DNA of 64,000 nt from Eledone cirrhosa (GCA_964016885.1 OZ024743.1:126915355-126979354); one strand, 5' to 3'; positions 11,292 to 24,330 are shown, counted from the first letter of the stretch. Numbers and translations are program-made. The notes: generated by a model from the sequence alone, not told the origin.

Positions 11292-13098
11292 TGCGAGAGG
11301 AGATTGAAACTACCTCCTGCGTGCTATTGCTTCAAACACCTTACCACCGTGCGAAAATCAGATACTTCAAACTATTTTCATAATCGGCTGATAGTATATA
11401 TATATACACACACGCACAAAATTGTTTTTAAAAAAAAAATTTTTTTAAATATCAAGCGGGGTTAAACTGAACAGAAAAAAGAAAAAAAATATCTTTAAAA
11501 AATTAAACAAACAATTATATTTGGTTTATTAAATATTTTATTGAACCAAATAATACAGCCATACGTTCTTGTGAGTCCGTGCGGGTCAGTTGATATTGCA
11601 TCATCATGAGTTTTTGTGGATGAAATTACATAGCACTGCCATGAGTCCTTGTGGTTCAGCGTGTCTTCACGCAATTCCATTGTTTCATAATAGCGACTGG
11701 GAGGAGTAAGAGACTACGACGAAGGTTTTATACCACTAGAAACTAAGGCTTACCACAGTATAGCGCCCCGTTAAATATTGGGTTAGAACCTGGATCATCG
11801 CTTCCACGACCACCCCAATCCCCTCGTGTATAGCAGTCTATGATATGATGTTAGATTTTAACTATCCTTAAACAATAGCTTAAAATGCGAAACAAAAGAA
11901 ATAACCTCAACACACATACACCAATTCTCTTCCTTTCAGCCAATACTTGTAATTGGGTTAATTAAACAGTGTTATATGTCCACCTAACACCAAACAAGGA
12001 GATCAATAGAAATATATGCGGATAAATCGACAAGATTTTATTTTAATGTATGGCAACTAGTATCTTGTGAGGTGTTGGGAGAGAAAGACTACGGTTTCCT
12101 TAAGCCTTCATTAAAATAATGGTTTATTTCTAGGACAAAAAATGACAATACAAAATGACACAATACACTTAACTTCTATTTATTCACTACTATAAGAACT
12201 TTTATATACAATAAATTCTAACGGTCCAATAAACAATTATATAAAAGGTAATGTTTTTTGTATTAATATTAATCGACTATAACTAATATATATATACATA
12301 TATACACACGGTCACTGTTAAAACACCTTCTGATTGTTATTCCTTATGATAAAATATATTGAAAAATAAGTAGATCTTAAAAAAACATGTTCTCGTAGCA
12401 GATCATTTTGACGCATTAGGAAATATATTGTTAAAATCGTCTAATAAATGAAGAGAAATAGAACAGTTAGTCTGACTTAGTTATTAAATTTCTATATGTT
12501 TATATTCGGAGAAATTGGTCAATGGAAATGCAACACAAATATATCAAATATTGGAAAATTACGAAAACAGTTAAACATTCTAGAAGAAAATAAAAAAATT
12601 TAGAACAAAGAATACACTGAATTTATATGTAGCAGCTTATTCTGTTTTCTACTCACACACACCGCAGCTAAACTTTAAAGATTATTTCTACAAAAGTCAT
12701 GTATATAAAATTTGAAGATATGTTGTTGGGGTGGGGGTCCACAGTGCAAATAACTATAAATAATTGTTGAATAAATCAGCTACAATTCCCATGGAGACGG
12801 AAATATTGCGCAGTAACGTCTGCGACAAGCGAACCACGCATCTGCCGATTAATTCAAATATTTATAGTTATTTGCATTATGGCGGTTTCCTCCCCAAAAG
12901 CAAACATTTTCAAATTTTCTCTAAACTTCGTAAATTAACCATATATATATATATATAACAAGAAAAAGGAATACGTTTCTACACAAGACAATATAGATAC
13001 CAACTATTATCTAGTGTGAGAGGGCGGAGAAGAAAGGAAGAAATTTAGGAAATTGAAAACGAAAACCTTCTCCGAACTTAAAAAGAAAAAACACTCAC

Positions 13099-13450
13099 CC
13101 ATGAAGACATTTCCAGAGGAGCCACTTCTGCCAGAAATATGTTGAGCCAAATGCTACCGTGAAACAACTCAAACATGTTTCGGACTGAAGGGCCCCCAGG
13201 ATGTCCGAATCATCCCCGTAGCACTGCGAACAGTGATGGCGGAGTCGCTGAGATTCGGTGGAGGCCGGGAACTGGACCCGAGGTCAGAACACCAAGGGAG
13301 ATACGAAGTAAGCGTAGATTAGTGGGGGAAAACTTTCGACATAGACAAAACCCTCTTCCAGTCAGTCATTATGAAGACAGGACGATGGCTAACCGCACTG
13401 TGACGGGGGTTCCCAGTAATGTGCACCAGTTGGACTGTGCTACCAAGCTC
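13099..13450 (-). other. Candidate minus-strand first exon
   Basis: Sequence downstream of a TATATAAAG box (minus strand) and ending at a strong splice-donor match ATGG|GTGAGTG at 13099/13098. GC content is visibly higher than the flanks. Coding sense is unclear: a short frame starts MFELFHGSIW 80 nt before the donor, and an upstream in-frame stop is present. The + strand carries a 105-codon ORF (13175-13492) with no recognisable domain. The block is identical by eye in copy B (about 28475-28826). Confidence 0.25.
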
Positions 13451-13472
13451 CGACGAACTGCGCGAGCCAACG

Positions 13473-13523
13473 CTTTATATACTAGTAGATGACGTCATTC
13501 ATATTCTTGTGCAATGAACCAAT
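13473..13523 (-). promoter_or_regulatory. Candidate TATA/CRE/CCAAT promoter
   Basis: On the minus strand: ATTGG (CCAAT box complement, 13519-13523), the palindromic CREB site TGACGTCA (13490-13497) and TATATAAAG (13473-13481), in the order and spacing of an RNA polymerase II core promoter. Conserved in copy B. No transcript evidence is available. Confidence 0.35.
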
Positions 13524-13578
13524 AGAATGTTGAATGACTCATGGTTGTGTGATAAGGACAAATCAACTAATAAATAAT

Positions 13579-13632
13579 TGTTTCTACGTTAGGCACAAGG
13601 CCAGCAATGATCTAGTGAATTACTGGTACTTT
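13579..13632 (-). mobile_element. Truncated SINE, present only in copy A
   Basis: A 54-bp antisense tail piece of the family-1 SINE ('ttgtttctacgttaggcac', 'ggtactttatg') flanked by near-duplicate 'taataaataat' and 'taataagtaat'. The copy B site (about 28945-28955) is uninterrupted, so this inserted after the duplication. Confidence 0.85.
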
Positions 13633-13711
13633 ATGAATTAATAAGTAATGTAGGAAAGTTACTGAAGTATTTCGTTGGTAAATACTTTATATTATCTAAT
13701 TTCAAAGCGTG

Positions 13712-13893
13712 GATTGGCAGTATCGGTAGAGGGTCGGACGCCATGCTTTCCAGCATAGTTACGTCCCTTTACGATCTGAGTTCAAATCCCGCCGAGGTTG
13801 ACTTTGCCTTTCATCCTTACGGGGGCGATAAAATAAAGTACCAGTAATGCACTGGGTATTTGCTGGCCTTGTGCCTAACGTAGAAACAATTAT
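13712..13893 (+). mobile_element. Full SINE with TSD, present only in copy A
   Basis: Sense-strand family-1 SINE: A-box-like GGCAGTATCGGTAGAGGGTC, B-box-like 'gagttcaaatccc', tail ending 'gtagaaacaatta'. Flanked by an ~18-bp duplication, ATTATCTAATTTCAAAGC, present once in copy B at about 28995-29013. It is a young insertion with a visible empty site. Confidence 0.95.
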
Positions 13894-15599
13894 CTAATTT
13901 CAAAGCTGATGCATTGACGTAAATCGATAAACATACAATGTTTTTGTCCACGATAGGTTAATTTCAGGTCAGAACATCGAGAAGACTTGATAAAAGACGT
14001 TCCAATCGTGACCATCCCGTCTTTTTGTATATCTAGGGCTACATTAAGACGGTCGGGTGTGGTTTGACTGCTATTTCTAGCAGGTAAAGGCTCCATCATT
14101 AGGACCTTTCACCCCACGATCAATGTGTCCACACCTACACATTATTATACTATATATATAGGAATTCATAGTAAACTTCGGTTGCTGGGGAAACAATTGA
14201 ATATTATACAATATGCAAAGGGTGGTGGATTGTCAAAATTGAGAGGGGCACAAATTAAATTCATTTCTGATGTATTTAATTATGTTTGGAAATAGGATTT
14301 ACTTGTTTCAGTTATTGGAATGTGGTCATGTTAAATCACCACCTTGTACTATTTATAAATAAATAGAATATAAGCCATGAGTATCATTTAGTTAACACCT
14401 GTAGTACTAAGTTCAAACAAATTCAGAGGGTTTACTAAAATATTTTGGGGGATGTGAAAAAAATAGGCTTTCAGTTTATCAGTTCTTCATGTCATTCTAA
14501 AGCTCCTGTTTTAACCCCTGCAGAATGAATTGTCTGATGTCATATAGAGAAGTGGCCTGCATCCATTTTCACTATATGAACCCCCAATATTACTAAGAGG
14601 CTTATAAAGAATCCTTAAACTTGACAATACTCGTAGAATTGTTTTCCCTTTATATGAATGAAAAGAAAAGAAAAAAGATCATTCATAAAACAATATATTA
14701 AACTCAATATTAAGAACAAGCATGGTTATAGTTGTATGTCTTTGGCCAGAGCCTTAGAAGTGAAATTTGGGAAATTGTGCAAAGCCTATTTAACACAATT
14801 ACCTGGCTCTCAGCTACCTTTAATGATGTCCTGTGTCATAGTTTGGCCAGGCCACTAGTTTGACAATAATTGTTTCCTACCCATCTCCAGGGTCTTAAAA
14901 AGACAAATAGCTACTGTCCTTTTCTCCTCTGACTAAGGCCACAAAGAAAAGAAATATATATTGTAAACCAGCAAAAAGAAATCTCACCAATTATATAGTG
15001 CTCTCACTTCTTACAGCAGTGAACTATACATCACACTGTGGTGCCTACATATAGCTAAGTGGACTGGGCAGAATACAAAACATTCTTCTTTTTCCTCGCC
15101 CACTTCTTCCTGAGAGGATTGTTGGGGCAGAATACTCAAACATTCCTTTCAGCAAGTCTTGTCAGAAGCAACCATCTCCAATTGATCCAATTGGATCCCC
15201 CAAGTGGGACCAGCTGAATTCATGGCTGTTATCCAACCATCTAGTTTGGGGTCTACCACTGGGTGGTTTTGCTTGTAAAATCTGCCCAGTGATTTTTTTT
15301 TTTTTAGACATTCTAATCACATGCCTGTAATATAGGAGCTGTGATCTCTCAATTCGGAGAAGTAGTGGCTCTACCTAGAGTGACTCTCTGATCTCCGTGC
15401 TACGCACTCTATCGGGTAACATTACTCCAATGACTCTTCAGAGGAACCTCATTTTGGCCGCTTATATTTGTGATCGTATTCTTTTGGTTATTACCCAAGA
15501 TCCATGACCAGTGTTAAGGGTTGGTACGAACATCAAATTGAAGATAGTGTGTTTGGCTTTTACGCCTACCTTCTTTCTTCTGATTATTGAATGTTAAAG

Positions 15600-17560
15600 C
15601 TGGCGCGTTAATTCCCCAGCTCCTGCATTTCATACATTTCATTCAGCCTCCTGCCTTCCATCGCTTGTGAACACAGTCCTGAGATACTTGAACTCCTCCA
15701 CCTGCTTCAGTGGAACTCCATTCACATGTAAAGTGCACTGTATAGGCTTCCTTGAGAGGACAGGTATCTGATTTTCATTCCAGCCATGCAGCACTTGGCA
15801 GCAAACTTATCAAGTACATGTTGGAGATCACCTTCTGATGTGTTAAGCAATATAATGTTGTCTGCAAATTCCAGCCGACTGATCCTACACCCACCAACCT
15901 TGATACCACTTCCAGCCTGGCTGTGCATGTCAATCCTGTTCATGAAGATTATCAACTGGAGAGGTGACAATATGTTTCCTTCGTGGAGTCAGACGCTCAC
16001 ATTGAATAGTTTCAATTTACCACCATTTATCTGAATACAAAAACTCGAGCATTTGTATAGAGACATCAGAGCAACAAGCTGTCCATAGATCACATACTCC
16101 TGCAGAACCTGCCACAGCAGCTCCTGTGGAATGCAGTTGCATGCTTTTCAAGCTCTACAAAATAAAAATACATCTCTTGGCAGTACTCCCATGATTTCTC
16201 AAAGACCTGCCACAGTGTGAATATTTGGTCGGCTGTGCTGCATCTGGGGTGAAAATCACACTGCACATCAGCTAGCTTAGACTTGACAATCTCCCTACAT
16301 CTCTTTTCCAGATATTTAGCATAGACTATACTGAGGAGGCTTAACAAAGAGATCCATTTATAATTGAAGCAATCTCTCTTGTCTCCCCTTTAAAAATTGG
16401 TATTGAGCCAACCAGAGTATACCTCTTCTATTTAAGGATTTTAACATCTCAGGCCAAATTTCATCATCCCCAGTGGCCTTGCCACATTTAAGCTCTATAA
16501 TTGCTCTTATGACTTTGGCCTCCAAGAGATTAGTCACCACTCCTAGATGCATCTCATGTACATAGGAAGATGCTGTTGTGATAACTTTTAGAGGATCAGC
16601 AAAATATTCTCTCCACCTCGTAGAAGAAAGGAGAACCACATATGCATTCCTGATAGCAGGTATGGAGGAAGACTTCTTATTACGAAGTCAGCAGAACGCT
16701 GTATTTGCTAATCTGAAGTCAGATTCCAGCTAAACCCCACAGTCCTCCCATATCTTAATTTTGGACACCTTTACTGTCTCTGCTGTGACTTTTCGTGCCT
16801 GCTTGTACTACAAGTGCAATAAGGACTTAACTCCAAGCTAAGATTTGTAAGCCTCCTTCTTTGCTCGGATGGCATCTTTGACCTCTTGATTGAACCAAAG
16901 GGTCTTCCTGCCACCCAGTGCCACACCAATCTGTTTTTGCCTGCAGCATTTAATAGCTGAAGCAGAAACTGCTGATTTAAACAGTCTTCGCTCCATTTCA
17001 ACATACTCAGTTCTCTGAATTTGGCTGCAATAGAAATTGCATACCTGATCCTGACTTTCTTATCCACCAATGCTTCCCACTTTATCCTGTAGGTCACCCT
17101 GGGCCTGTCAGTTTTGTGGGCTTCTTTAGCTTTAGGTAGTCTCAAGCATACACTTGCACCATCCAGAAAGACCTATTTTTAGCCTAAGCTTCAAGAGGCA
17201 AATCCTCCCTCCTTAATGGGATCCAGTCCATAACACATTCTGACAGCTGGGGGGGCTTGTGAGCATCTCCACTCCTGTCTGTGCAGTAATTTCTGGTGTC
17301 ACACCTGAATAGTGGAATTTCCATCCTCCATCCAAATCTACAGTACCAGAGCTATGGAATTTTGTTGAGAAAACCCCAACTTAGTTGCTGCAAGAGTTGT
17401 GATGTTCCAGGTTCCAATTAAGGTTTGCTCCCTTCGGGACCCTCTTTAGGGTCTTGGGATACGCAATCTTTGTGCATCCATCCCATGCCTCCCAGGACAT
17501 GTCACAGGCCCATCGCCAGTTTTTACAGCATGAAATGGAGATTGCAATATATTTTCGAAC
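15600..17560 (-). pseudogene. RTE-like LINE, RT half retained (copy A)
   Basis: Minus-strand pieces in order: a partial endonuclease region (17560-17145), linker (17145-16771), RT entry (16639-16358, KCGKATGDDEIWPEMLK), an RT block (16347-16090, ADVQCDFHPRCSTADQIF), the catalytic region decayed to LEFADNIILL (15970-15722) and a trace of VEEFKYLRTVFTSDG near 15700. The frame is broken many times. About 350 bp of the endonuclease has been lost at 17140 relative to copy B. Confidence 0.75.
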
Positions 17561-18317
17561 AGGCTGTATAGAGTCTACCTTGCTAACTCAAATGAGTACC
17601 AATAACTGATCGAGTCTCTTGCCTGAATATTGGTAATGAAAAGCATGATAAAACAAATATGGGGCCAGAAAGTGTCTATACATTGAATTTTATAGTGACT
17701 TGTGTAACATGAGAGCCACTCTCTAAATATTTGAAGCTGTTAAGTTAGTGACAAGCACCAACAATAAAGCAAGGTGGCCAGTGATTTCAAATAAGAGTAT
17801 TCTATACATAAACACATAAACATTCAAATACACACAGACACTATTGGAGCGTCATTTCTAATGACAGGTTTTTTTTTCTATCCAGCAAGGTGTTAAAATT
17901 CATGCTCCTCGCCAAACAGGTTTGATGGGGTTGTTGGTTTAATGATTGACAGCCTGATCATGCAAAAGGTTGTACTGGGTTACCTATTACCAGTAGTGCT
18001 TAACAGTATGCACTCAGTAAGTTCTGACTTGGTCTGCGACAACCTGTCCAACACTTGCTAGATGAGAAAATGGTCATAAAATGATGACAGACACACACAA
18101 ACTCACCAGACTTTCACAAAGTTTCCAATTACAAAATCCTGCTCAAAATATTTTTAAAACTCAGGCTATAATACAATGGTAGAAGACACTTTCCCCAAAA
18201 TGCCATGCAGTAGGATTGAACCACATAGTTGGGAAGGCAACATCTAGACCATATTGTCATGCCTGCACCTATATCAACTAATATGCAACAGAAAAACAAG
18301 ATCATTATAAAGTTTTT

Positions 18318-18556
18318 AACCTGTTGACTGCCGCGAATATTTTACACAGCTACAGTTGCTGTGCGGTTTTTTTTTTTGTGTGTTTTTTTTCAGTAAAATG
18401 ACTATTTTTTAAAACAAACATTTATTAACAACACATATCTGAATGATTGACAACTGTCACATCAATAAACTAGTAACCCTATCTAGCTTTGAAGTTATGA
18501 ATTGTTGGAAACAAGTCCCAACATGTTAGGATGGGTTATCTTATCTATGACACTGA
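18318..18556 (+). mobile_element. MITE-like element (AACCTGTTGACTGC end)
   Basis: Begins TAACCTGTTGACTGCCGCG and continues through poly-T and 'cagtaaaatgactatttttt'. The same unit recurs inverted at 38990-39222, where it ends 'gcagtcaacaggtt', and in copy B at 32098-32340. No coding sequence. Confidence 0.6.
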
Positions 18557-18562
18557 AGACGT

Positions 18563-18850
18563 TAATTTGGATATATTTTTTATTGATCAATTTAAATATA
18601 AGTAGTTAGGATTCACTAACCAACTGGAATATATCTGTGTGATAAGTGAGAATATATTGATAAATTTAAATAGAATTTGCTTTTGGCCCTAAAAGACCAA
18701 TTGGTATATCTGCATAGTGGTTTGGATGTATTTTTTATTGATAATTTAAATATAAGTAGCTTGATCTGCTGACCAACTGGTATTTATGTGTGATAGTGTG
18801 TATATATTGATAAATTCATTAAACGACCAACTACTATCTGTGTGTGGTAT
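18563..18850. repeat. Two diverged tandem repeats of ~140-160 bp
   Basis: Both halves start with 'ttggat(a/g)tattttttattgat' and contain 'tttaaatataagtag', 'accaactgg' and 'atatattgataaatt'. Copy B carries the same pair at about 32346-32635. Confidence 0.75.
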
Positions 18851-19096
18851 TGTGCTTCTAAGTGAAGAGAATATTATTGATTTATTTTATACTGCAGTCA
18901 TTGTATTTATTAATAGAATAGAATGAGATGTGTTGACGTTCATGCTTCTCTCAGCAGTTCAAAAGCAGTTCATGGATTTGTGTTCTCTAGTTCACTCAGA
19001 TGGAAATGAGTACCAGTAATAACAGAGGTTAATCTTGTGTTAGATTGGTTTCCCATCCAAAAGGGAGTCTTGTACCCTCAGTCACTTAATGCCACC

Positions 19097-19325
19097 TTAA
19101 CCCTTTAGCATTCACGTTACTCTATATATACTATTCTATTTTTGTGGTAAAGGCTTTATCTTACATAATTATCTCACATAATATCGAATCTATGAGATTT
19201 TGATATTATTTATTTTGAGAACAATACCTTAACATAAGTATGAGCAGCTGGTTACGGTCAGTTTGAACAGAAAGAGGTGAGAGAATTCTGGCCAGCTACG
19301 GCCAGTTTAAATGCTAAAGGGTTAA
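19097..19325. mobile_element. MITE with TTAACCCTTTAGCATT termini
   Basis: A 229-bp element bounded by the perfect 16-bp inverted repeat TTAACCCTTTAGCATT / AATGCTAAAGGGTTAA. No coding capacity. Copy B has it at 32876-33104. A third copy, opened by an RTE insertion, spans 42889-45015. Confidence 0.9.
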
Positions 19326-19391
19326 AGTGTGATAAGCTCTGGCTTGACAGACTGGCATCCCTTCCAAAAGGGTGTCTTGTACCCTCAGTCA

Positions 19392-19573
19392 CATAATTGT
19401 TTCTACTTTAGGCACAATGGCAGCAATTACCCAGTATATTACTGGTACTTTATTTTATCGACCCCGTAAGGATAAAAGGCAAAGTTAACCTCGGCGGGAT
19501 TTGAACTTAGATCGTAAAGGGACGTAACTATGCTGGAAAGCATGTCTGACCCTCTACCGATACTGCCAATTCA
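19392..19573 (-). mobile_element. Recombinant SINE at the duplication junction
   Basis: The left (tail) part matches the right-edge SINE: 'ctttaggcacaa' and 'gaccccgtaagg', with identical upstream flank to 33120-33175. The right part matches SINE-L: 'cggcgggatttgaactta', 'gcatgtctgacc', with identical downstream flank. The switch lies between 19470 and 19493. This is the product expected of unequal crossover between two SINEs. Confidence 0.93.
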
Positions 19574-22500
19574 AATGCCCTTCTAACAGGAGTACCTTCA
19601 GTAGGAACCTCCTTAACAGCATGTGTTAGCGGAGCTTTACAAACCTCCACTGTATTCCAACTGAATGTTCATCCAAATGAATTCATCTCTTCTGTATTTT
19701 CTATGAACAACCTTCTCTTATCCATCTTCTAATCACACACAGTCCTACAATATAAGAGGTCTCTACGTGGTAGCTCAATCTGGTAGAAATAGCAGCCAAA
19801 TTCCCTCTCATTACATCCTACCAGCTTAAAAAAATAAGGAAGAAATTATTGGATAAGTCCTTTTTATTACTTAATCAGGAAGAATGGTGGTGTCCATGGC
19901 CCTTTTCATGAACTCTGAGTCTGGTGGAGGGATGGAGGAAGGAAGGAGAGGATTTTCAAACTGGAAATCTGATCTGTATATTCACAACAGAGTGGTCTCT
20001 GCTAAAGGCACCCAATGACCAGATGGTGGTGTTAAACCAGGCAATGGATTAAGTCTACCTCCAGAGAGCCATAACAAATATCACAAAGTATTTGATCTGA
20101 CACTCTAGCGATTTCACCTGTCCTAGATTGGTAATTTATTGACCCTAGAAGGATGAAAGGCAAAGTTAACCTCAACAGAATTTGAACTCAGAATGTAAGG
20201 AACTGACATGAATATATTTCAAAGTATTTTATCATCCATTCTTAACATTTCTGCCATTTCACTACTCGGAGTTAAATAACAGCAGTGACATCCTGTCACT
20301 GTGTCTCTGGTATACCATCATCTCAGAAGAGGAAGCTTTTTACATTTCGTTAATTAGAGGCTTCTGTTTAATTAGTCCCTCTCTATAGCAACAACCTCAG
20401 TGTGTTGCCGTAGCAACAACCTCCAGATATTTATATCTCACAGAAACAGAGTTAAATCACTACTGATGGATCACATCTTATGACTGTAGTACCTTTGATC
20501 AAAGGTCTTCTAGTTTAGAATTACTTGGGGCTAAACAACAGTAATTAATTGGTAAATCTTCATTTCTCACTGAACCACATCCAATCTCTACTATTGATGA
20601 TTTGAGCCAATACATGGTAATAGACCTGCTAAAAATGACAAACAAATTTCCCTCAAATCACACAAAAGTGTGTGTGTGGTTGTGTAAGGTGGGATGGAAG
20701 TAAGGGGGGAGAAGATTATGAGTGCGTGGGGATGAGTGTGGTCATGTGAGAGGAAGGTAAATACAGTGGAAGAGAAAGAGCAATGAACATACAAAGAGAA
20801 GGACAATAAAAACGTTAGAAGTACAAAATTTAAGGCTGTGAGTTTGCGTAATATTTCGCATGGGTAAATCCACAGTAAAATCAGAAATTGTGAGTTTGTG
20901 TAAATTAAATAGTACGACGGTTCAGTTATATTCAAGTATGCGAAAATGTAAACAAATATTTATATCCCAGACATAAATGTTAATTTCCACTTCTATATAC
21001 TCTTTTATATACTCTTTTATATAATTATCTGCTGCTGGATTTTGTATTTCGCTCTATATCTTAACTGAACTTTCTGTGTTATCGCCGCTATGAAATTCAG
21101 TTTCTACAATTTCTCATAGAATTATGTTGCTAAACTGCCAAGCTATTTCGTCCGATTACATTCTGGTTTCAAACATTTCTTGACAGTGAGACAAGCCAAC
21201 ACGCTCAGCATTACTACGGAAATTACTTGGGAAAATCAACTAAATTTTATGACAAGGAAGATAACTCTAGTCCAAGGGACATAACTACCTGGTCACGATT
21301 TATTTATTTATTAATTTATTAAGTTGTTACAGGTAAATAAAAACAACAAAATTAATAATCGTGCACAAGGCCAGAAATCGTTGGGTGGATGGGTTAATCG
21401 ATTAAACCGACTCCAATACTTCACCAGTATATTTAACCACCACCTACGGGATGGAAACTTATGTTGACAAAGACGGGATTTGAAACAAGAGCGTATAGAA
21501 TCGGAACAAATAAGGCAATTCCTTTTGATCAACTCTTTAACAATTTGTCCTATATAGAAATGACTACATATATAAGTATTTAGCTGTTGTCAAATAAAAT
21601 AATTAGATCATCGTTAGAGTATGACTGGTTCTTTGTTTTACAAATCCCGGGAAGGTGATTTCGACACGATTCAAACGCAGAACGTAAAGTTATGCAACTA
21701 CCAACTGCAAGGCAGGGTTCATTGTAAGATTCTGTCGATTCTGTCTTCTTTTTTATATATCAAAATATTATTTTTTGTTTAGGTAAATGTGATTGCTAAA
21801 TCGGGTATGTCAAATGAAAAAGTGAGCGTGGTTTGATTATAACGTGTATAAGTTATTCCGAAGATATTCCAGTCGTGACCAACCCATTTTTTGCTTGTAA
21901 AAGAATACATACTCCTCTATGCCTTTCTCATTTTATAACTTTAGGCTGTAAGAAAATGTGGCTACTATTTCTAGCAAACTGAGCAGCTAAGTTGGGTTAA
22001 CGTAGTGATGCAATCTACGATTAAATAAGCTCTGCTGCACGTCGGGCTGAGGAGGCTAAACTCTCCAAATATCGGTCGCTCTCCAACAGGGTTGCGGTCG
22101 AGCCCGTAGCAGTGGAGACTTTTAATCTTCTTGGCCCTAGAGCCACGTCCCTACTCACCACCACAGTTGGCTATCCGCAGGGGTGAGACTCGCACGAGAT
22201 GGAATAGCTTTTCCAGCGCGTCTCCCTCACCATCATTCGGGGAAACACCTCTATTCTGTCCGTCGGGGCCCCTGGGCCGCCAGTGTGTGAACCCCCATTT
22301 GCTTATAATAGTGAGAGATGGAGGCAGTGACAGTCAGAGTTTGGTTCCATTGTATTCGGACCTGGTGTATATATTTATTTACCACATCATATACAATGAC
22401 TTAGGCTATGTTAGTTCGTACTTTGATATATATTTAAAGATCTTTGAGTCGCAATCAACCGCCGATTAGGTTATTGGATTTTTTTCTATAAAAGCAAAAG

Positions 22501-22872
22501 ATTTAAATTTAGATAAACTTTGGCTTAGATTTATTTGATAAAAGTAAAGAAAGATAGGATAATACTTTATCTAAGAGCATTTAAAGGGTTACCAAAAAAA
22601 AAAAAGTAACTATTGCCTGCAAAAATGTAAGGGAGATAACTAGAAGGCGTTATCTAACCAGAATATAAGAGTAGAATTTATATTTATATGTTAAAACCTA
22701 TGCGTAGAAGCCCTTCAGAAAGAAAAGATAGAGTAACTAGAACAAAAACGAAAAAAAGGGGAGGCACAGAGAACCAAAATAATCATTGATAAGATCACAG
22801 AATGTGTGTCGAAGGAGCTTTAACAATTACATACCAACCGCTAAATAGATTAGTTATCCGACTAATAGTGGT

Positions 22873-23113
22873 TTCTTATATAGTCACAAGGCCAGCAATT
22901 TTTGGGGCGGGGCAAGTCCATTAAATCGATCCCAGTGCGTTACTGGTACTTTATTTTATCGACATTGTAAGAATGAAAGGCAAAGCTAACCTCGACGGTA
23001 CTTGATCTCAGAACGTAAAGGGACGAAACTCTGTGCTGCAAAGCATGTCCGGCAACTCTATATCGCAAAGCATGTTATCCGACTGCCAATCTATACTGCC
23101 AATCCACTGTGCT
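22873..23113 (-). mobile_element. SINE (family 1), copy B counterpart of 8345
   Basis: Same antisense SINE as at 8345-8565. It keeps the sequence 'ctctgtgctgcaaagcatgtccggcaactctatatcgcaaagcatg' in split form, with two versions of the 'gcaaagcatg' segment, so either B gained a short duplication or A lost one. Confidence 0.75.
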
Positions 23114-23840
23114 AGTTACCTGACTAATAATAAAACTGAAGTGTGTGTTTTTAGTGGTCGCATGATTTCCCCACCACCCCAAAATATATATAAAGCAACG
23201 TCATGTAAAATCATGTTGGAACATGATTTTACATGAAGAATCATCGAAAGTTTAACAGAAAAAAACACTAATTCGGAGCTGTATATTTGCTGTTCTTAAG
23301 CTGCTATTCTGTTTTATATTTGAAAGTGGCGTATTTTTCTTTCACACATATACATATATATATATATGACTCAGAAATAGCCGTCGAAACGGCTTGAGCT
23401 CTGCCGTCGGGGTTAAACTTTTTCCTATTACCCACTCTACTACCCTAAGTATTGAGTACTCTGGTGCGTTATGGTCCATCTGGTTCCTTCGTTATATATA
23501 TATATATATATATACACGTTTAAAATTGTAGGTTTACCACTGGGTAGAATTGGTCATTCTGCAATGTTAATCATGACGTAAAATGAGAAAAACACGTTAT
23601 GCAATTCACCTGTCTTCAATGTTGAATCATATTGGTGGTGCGGGAACGGGGTAAATGTATTATAAAGTGAAATGACAGGAGGCCAAATATGTTGAATTTC
23701 CTTAATTTTCTCTTACTGTAAACACTATGCACATTTCAGTGGCCAGGTTGTGTAAGAACCCGGTTACCTCATCAGGTGTAAATTGCGGAATGATGATAAG
23801 CTTTAAAGAAACAAGCAAAGAAAATCAAAGGGGAAAAAGT

Positions 23841-23960
23841 GTGTGTTATGCTTTTGACCCAGAGACGGACGTAGTCGCATGCTGCTACATTGCTCAGAGA
23901 CGAGCGGGCAATGTAGCAGCATGTTACTATGTCCGTCTCTGGGTCAAAAGCATAGCACAC
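23841..23960. repeat. Foldback hairpin, copy B
   Basis: Arms 23841-23893 and 23908-23960 (53 bp each, a few mismatches) around 14 nt. In copy A the left arm carries a small rearrangement at 'actacgtccggtag', so B probably shows the ancestral hairpin. Confidence 0.85.
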
Positions 23961-24330
23961 AGTTCCAACACCCCAAAAAGGTGGCCTTACCATCTACACC
24001 AACTATAGAGGCATCAGACTTATGCAAATTGCAGCAAAGACTTACAATAGGATGATCCTGAATATGATCAGACTCTGTGTTGACAACATTCTACATCCTG
24101 CCAAAATGTAATTTAGCCATTTTGCTCTACTGCCTCACACATCTTGATTCTAAGGATTGCTGAGGAGGTATGGAATCACTATGGTGTCATAGTTATCCTA
24201 GAAAACACCTGCAAAGCAGCTGAGGACGTGTTACACACAGTGGAGGCTGCAACGCAGTTCATTGGACGCTTCTTCAATGCTGGCAAAACAAAATTCCGGC
24301 ATTTCAATGCAACGTCAAATAAATAAATGC
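23955..24330 (+). pseudogene. LINE RT fragment, copy B
   Basis: Duplicate of 9420-9795 with the same NYRGI block and the same GKTKFRHFNA remnant. It differs by a few substitutions and a 2-base insertion near 24075. Confidence 0.65.

Larger units (their letters stand above)
1545..19482. repeat. Tandem segmental duplication, copy A
   Basis: About 17.9 kb that recurs as copy B in the same orientation immediately downstream. Identity by eye is very high, with scattered substitutions and microsatellite length changes. Differences from B: a ~3.4 kb block (2750-6206) and a ~1.67 kb block (15380-17046) present only in A, ~350 bp missing after 17140, and two SINEs (13579-13632 and 13712-13893) present only in A. 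No convincing protein-coding host gene is visible inside. Confidence 0.95.

Noticed and set aside
13175..13492. 105-codon + strand ORF as a gene
   Set aside because: Unchanged in both copies, but so is all surrounding sequence; no domain, and the opposite strand has a better promoter/exon signature.
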